A stretch of DNA of 64,000 nt, taken from Chryseobacterium sp. (GTDB lineage Bacteria > Bacteroidota > Bacteroidia > Flavobacteriales > Weeksellaceae). A program made the position numbers and the translations under genes. This document shows positions 61,879 through 64,000 of the stretch, in pieces (the stretch's first letter is position 1; each line of letters starts with the position of its first letter). The notes beneath the pieces were generated by a model. That model made no database searches, had not been told where the DNA came from, and worked only from the letters and a program-made list of their open reading frames with translations. Location of the stretch: the NCBI GenBank assembly GCA_027492795.1, contig JAPUEB010000006.1:62001-126000 (forward strand). Direction: 5' to 3'.

Positions 61879-64000
61879 ATGATTTTTGACCTTGATATGA
61901 TCAAAAAAGTGTACGAGCGCTATCCTGAAAGAATTGCTGCGGCAAGAAATGTGGTAGGAAAACCGCTTACACTCGCAGAAAAAATTCTTTACGCTCACCT
62001 TTGGGAAGGCAACGCATCACAAGCTTATGAAAGAGGAAATTCTTATGTTGATTTTGCTCCAGATAGAGTTGCAATGCAGGATGCGACTGCACAAATGGCG
62101 CTTTTGCAGTTTATGCAAGCCGGAAGAAAAAAAGTTGCCGTTCCTTCCACCGCTCATGCGGATCACTTAATTCAGGCGAGAGTTGGCGCAGAAGCCGATT
62201 TGCAGGAAGGAATTAATAAAAACTCTGAAGTTTTCAATTTTTTAAGTTCAGTTTGCGATAAATACGGAATTGGATTTTGGAAACCAGGTGCAGGAATTAT
62301 TCACCAAGTAGTTTTAGAAAATTATGCATTTCCAGGCGGAATGATGATTGGAACCGACTCTCATACCGTAAATGCAGGAGGCTTAGGAATGGTTGCGATT
62401 GGCGTTGGAGGAGCAGATGCTGTTGATGTAATGGCAGGAATGGCGTGGGAATTGAAAATGCCAAAATTAATCGGTATCAAATTAACCGGAAAAATGAACG
62501 GATGGACTTCTGCAAAAGACGTTATCCTAAAAGTTGCCGGAATTCTTACCGTGAAAGGTGGAACTGGTTGCATCGTAGAATATTTTGGTGAAGGAGCGCA
62601 ATCGCTTTCTGCAACAGGAAAAGGAACGATTTGTAATATGGGAGCAGAAATTGGCGCAACCACCTCTACTTTCGGTTATGACGATTCTATGAGAAGATAT
62701 TTGGCAGCAACAGGAAGACAGGAAGTTGTAGATGCAGCCGATAAAATTGCCGAACATTTAACAGGAGATGCTGAAGTTTACGCAAATCCAGAACAATATT
62801 TCGACCAAGTAATTGAAATTAACTTATCTGAATTAACTCCACATTTAAACGGTCCTTTCACTCCAGATTTGGCGACGCCAGTTGCAGAATTTAGAGCAAA
62901 AGCCGAAGCAAATGGATGGCCTTTAGATGTTGAATGGGCATTAATTGGTTCTTGCACCAACTCTTCTTATGAAGATTTATCAAGAGCAGCTTCCATCGTT
63001 GAAGATGCGGTTGCAAAAGGTGTAAAACCAAAAGCAATTCTAGGAATTAATCCGGGTTCTGAACAAGTGAAATTCACGGCGGAAAGAGACGGATTTTTAA
63101 ATTCTTTCAGAAAATTTGAGAACGCAAGAATTTTTACCAACGCTTGCGGACCTTGTATCGGACAATGGGACAGAGAAGGCGCTGATAAAGGCGAGAAAAA
63201 CTCCATTATCCATTCTTTTAACAGAAATTTTGCAAAAAGAGCTGACGGAAATCCAAATACTCACGCTTTCGTAGCGTCTCCGGAAATGGTTGCTGCGGTT
63301 GCGATTTCAGGAAGATTAGATTTTAATCCAATTACTGATACTTTAACAAATTCTTCTGGTGAACAAGTAAAATTAGACGAACCAAAAGGTTCTGAACTTC
63401 CAGAAAAAGGTTTCGCGGTTGACGACAACGGTTATCAAGCACCTTCTGAAGATGGTTCTGGTGTTCAAGTAAATGTGAGTCCAACTTCAGATAGACTGCA
63501 ACTTTTGGAATCTTTTCCAGCTTGGGACGGTTTAAATATTACTGGAGCATTCGTTTTAATAAAAGCTTTCGGAAAATGTACAACCGACCATATTTCTATG
63601 GCAGGTCCTTGGTTGAAATATCGTGGACATTTGGATAATATTTCCAATAATATGTTGATTGGCGCCGTAAACGCTTACAATATGGAAACCAACAAAGTGA
63701 AAAACGAATTAACTGGAGAATTTGGCGAAGTTCCTGCTGTAGCAAGAGCATATAAAGCAGCTGGAGTTCCGTCAATCGTTGTTGGAGACGAAAATTACGG
63801 TGAAGGTTCTTCCAGAGAACACGCCGCAATGGAACCAAGACATCTTGGTGTGAAAGCAGTTTTGGTAAAATCGTTCGCTCGTATCCACGAAACGAATTTG
63901 AAAAAACAAGGAATGCTTGGTTTGACTTTCGCAGACAAAGCCGACTACGACAAAATTCGTGAAGATGATGTGGTAAATTTCTTGGATTTAGACCAATTTG
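61879..64000 (+). CDS. acn: Aconitate hydratase (3' end outside window)
   Basis: About 707 residues of an aconitase of the mitochondrial-like type found in Bacteroidota (about 755 residues in full, so roughly 50 are missing). The [4Fe-4S] cysteines are in GSCTNSS and [26 protein letters not shown] and the active-site [12 protein letters not shown] are also visible. It catalyses citrate to isocitrate in the TCA cycle. The frame is open from ATG 61879 to the window end. Confidence 0.95.
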   Translation, partial: MIFDLDMIKKVYERYPERIAAARNVVGKPLTLAEKILYAHLWEGNASQAYERGNSYVDFAPDRVAMQDATAQMALLQFMQAGRKKVAVPSTAHADHLIQARVGAEADLQEGINKNSEVFNFLSSVCDKYGIGFWKPGAGIIHQVVLENYAFPGGMMIGTDSHTVNAGGLGMVAIGVGGADAVDVMAGMAWELKMPKLIGIKLTGKMNGWTSAKDVILKVAGILTVKGGTGCIVEYFGEGAQSLSATGKGTICNMGAEIGATTSTFGYDDSMRRYLAATGRQEVVDAADKIAEHLTGDAEVYANPEQYFDQVIEINLSELTPHLNGPFTPDLATPVAEFRAKAEANGWPLDVEWALIGSCTNSSYEDLSRAASIVEDAVAKGVKPKAILGINPGSEQVKFTAERDGFLNSFRKFENARIFTNACGPCIGQWDREGADKGEKNSIIHSFNRNFAKRADGNPNTHAFVASPEMVAAVAISGRLDFNPITDTLTNSSGEQVKLDEPKGSELPEKGFAVDDNGYQAPSEDGSGVQVNVSPTSDRLQLLESFPAWDGLNITGAFVLIKAFGKCTTDHISMAGPWLKYRGHLDNISNNMLIGAVNAYNMETNKVKNELTGEFGEVPAVARAYKAAGVPSIVVGDENYGEGSSREHAAMEPRHLGVKAVLVKSFARIHETNLKKQGMLGLTFADKADYDKIREDDVVNFLDLDQF

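Overview
The window is AT-rich and comes from a member of the Bacteroidota, most likely class Flavobacteriia near Chryseobacterium (Weeksellaceae). The evidence is type IX secretion (T9SS) type-B sorting domains, SprB-like repeats, a TonB-dependent receptor, many Bacteroidota-style lipoproteins, few Shine-Dalgarno sequences, and repeated promoter boxes of the form TAnnTTTG. The genus is an inference; no rRNA, tRNA or CRISPR array was seen.

Region 1 (1 to about 26760) is a large surface-glycan locus, almost entirely on the + strand, with genes overlapping or a few bases apart. It opens inside an ABC exporter ATPase carrying a Wzt-type glycan-recognition C-terminus, which points to ABC-dependent export of an O-antigen-like polymer. 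A three-gene dTDP-3-amino-3,6-dideoxyhexose cassette follows (3,4-ketoisomerase, N-acyltransferase, aminotransferase). Then come about fifteen glycosyltransferases, a WbsX-like protein, two methyltransferases, two membrane O-acyltransferases, an asparagine-synthetase-like amidotransferase and two left-handed beta-helix acyltransferases. Inside it is a DltA-like amino-acid-activating ligase with a GNAT acyltransferase and an acyl carrier protein, flanked by two paralogous family-4 glycosyltransferases. No Wzx flippase or Wzy polymerase is visible.

Region 2 (about 26800 to 30360) holds a beta-carbonic anhydrase, a PAP2/inositol-phosphorylceramide-synthase-like membrane enzyme next to a large GNAT-like protein (a candidate sphingolipid or sulfonolipid pair), and peptidyl-tRNA hydrolase. 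Region 3 (30468 to 34207) is a tandem array of four paralogous beta-rich lipoproteins on the minus strand, three of them with a similarly placed promoter box. Region 4 (34274 to 39253) is mfd with a mobile-looking AAA+ ATPase gene downstream. Beyond the ATPase lies a decayed second copy of the mfd 3' end, and 15-bp tandem repeats precede the ATPase. mfd itself carries two in-frame insertions of dispersed-repeat DNA.

Region 5 (39377 to 48660) includes a His-Pro-rich secreted protein, a GH3-family protein, a small lipoprotein, an MFS exporter, and two tandem pairs of a small secreted protein plus a large T9SS type-B adhesin. Region 6 (48821 to the end) is mostly housekeeping: dnaB, a TonB-C-like protein, rnhA, a nitroreductase, nadB, nadC, a TonB-dependent receptor, asd, a PIN-domain toxin-antitoxin pair, a cation diffusion facilitator and the start of aconitase.

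Two themes cross regions. Dispersed repeats that normally sit between genes have been absorbed in frame into proteins (a glycosyltransferase and Mfd). Several genes have the TAnnTTTG box only 4-5 bases before ATG, implying leaderless mRNAs.
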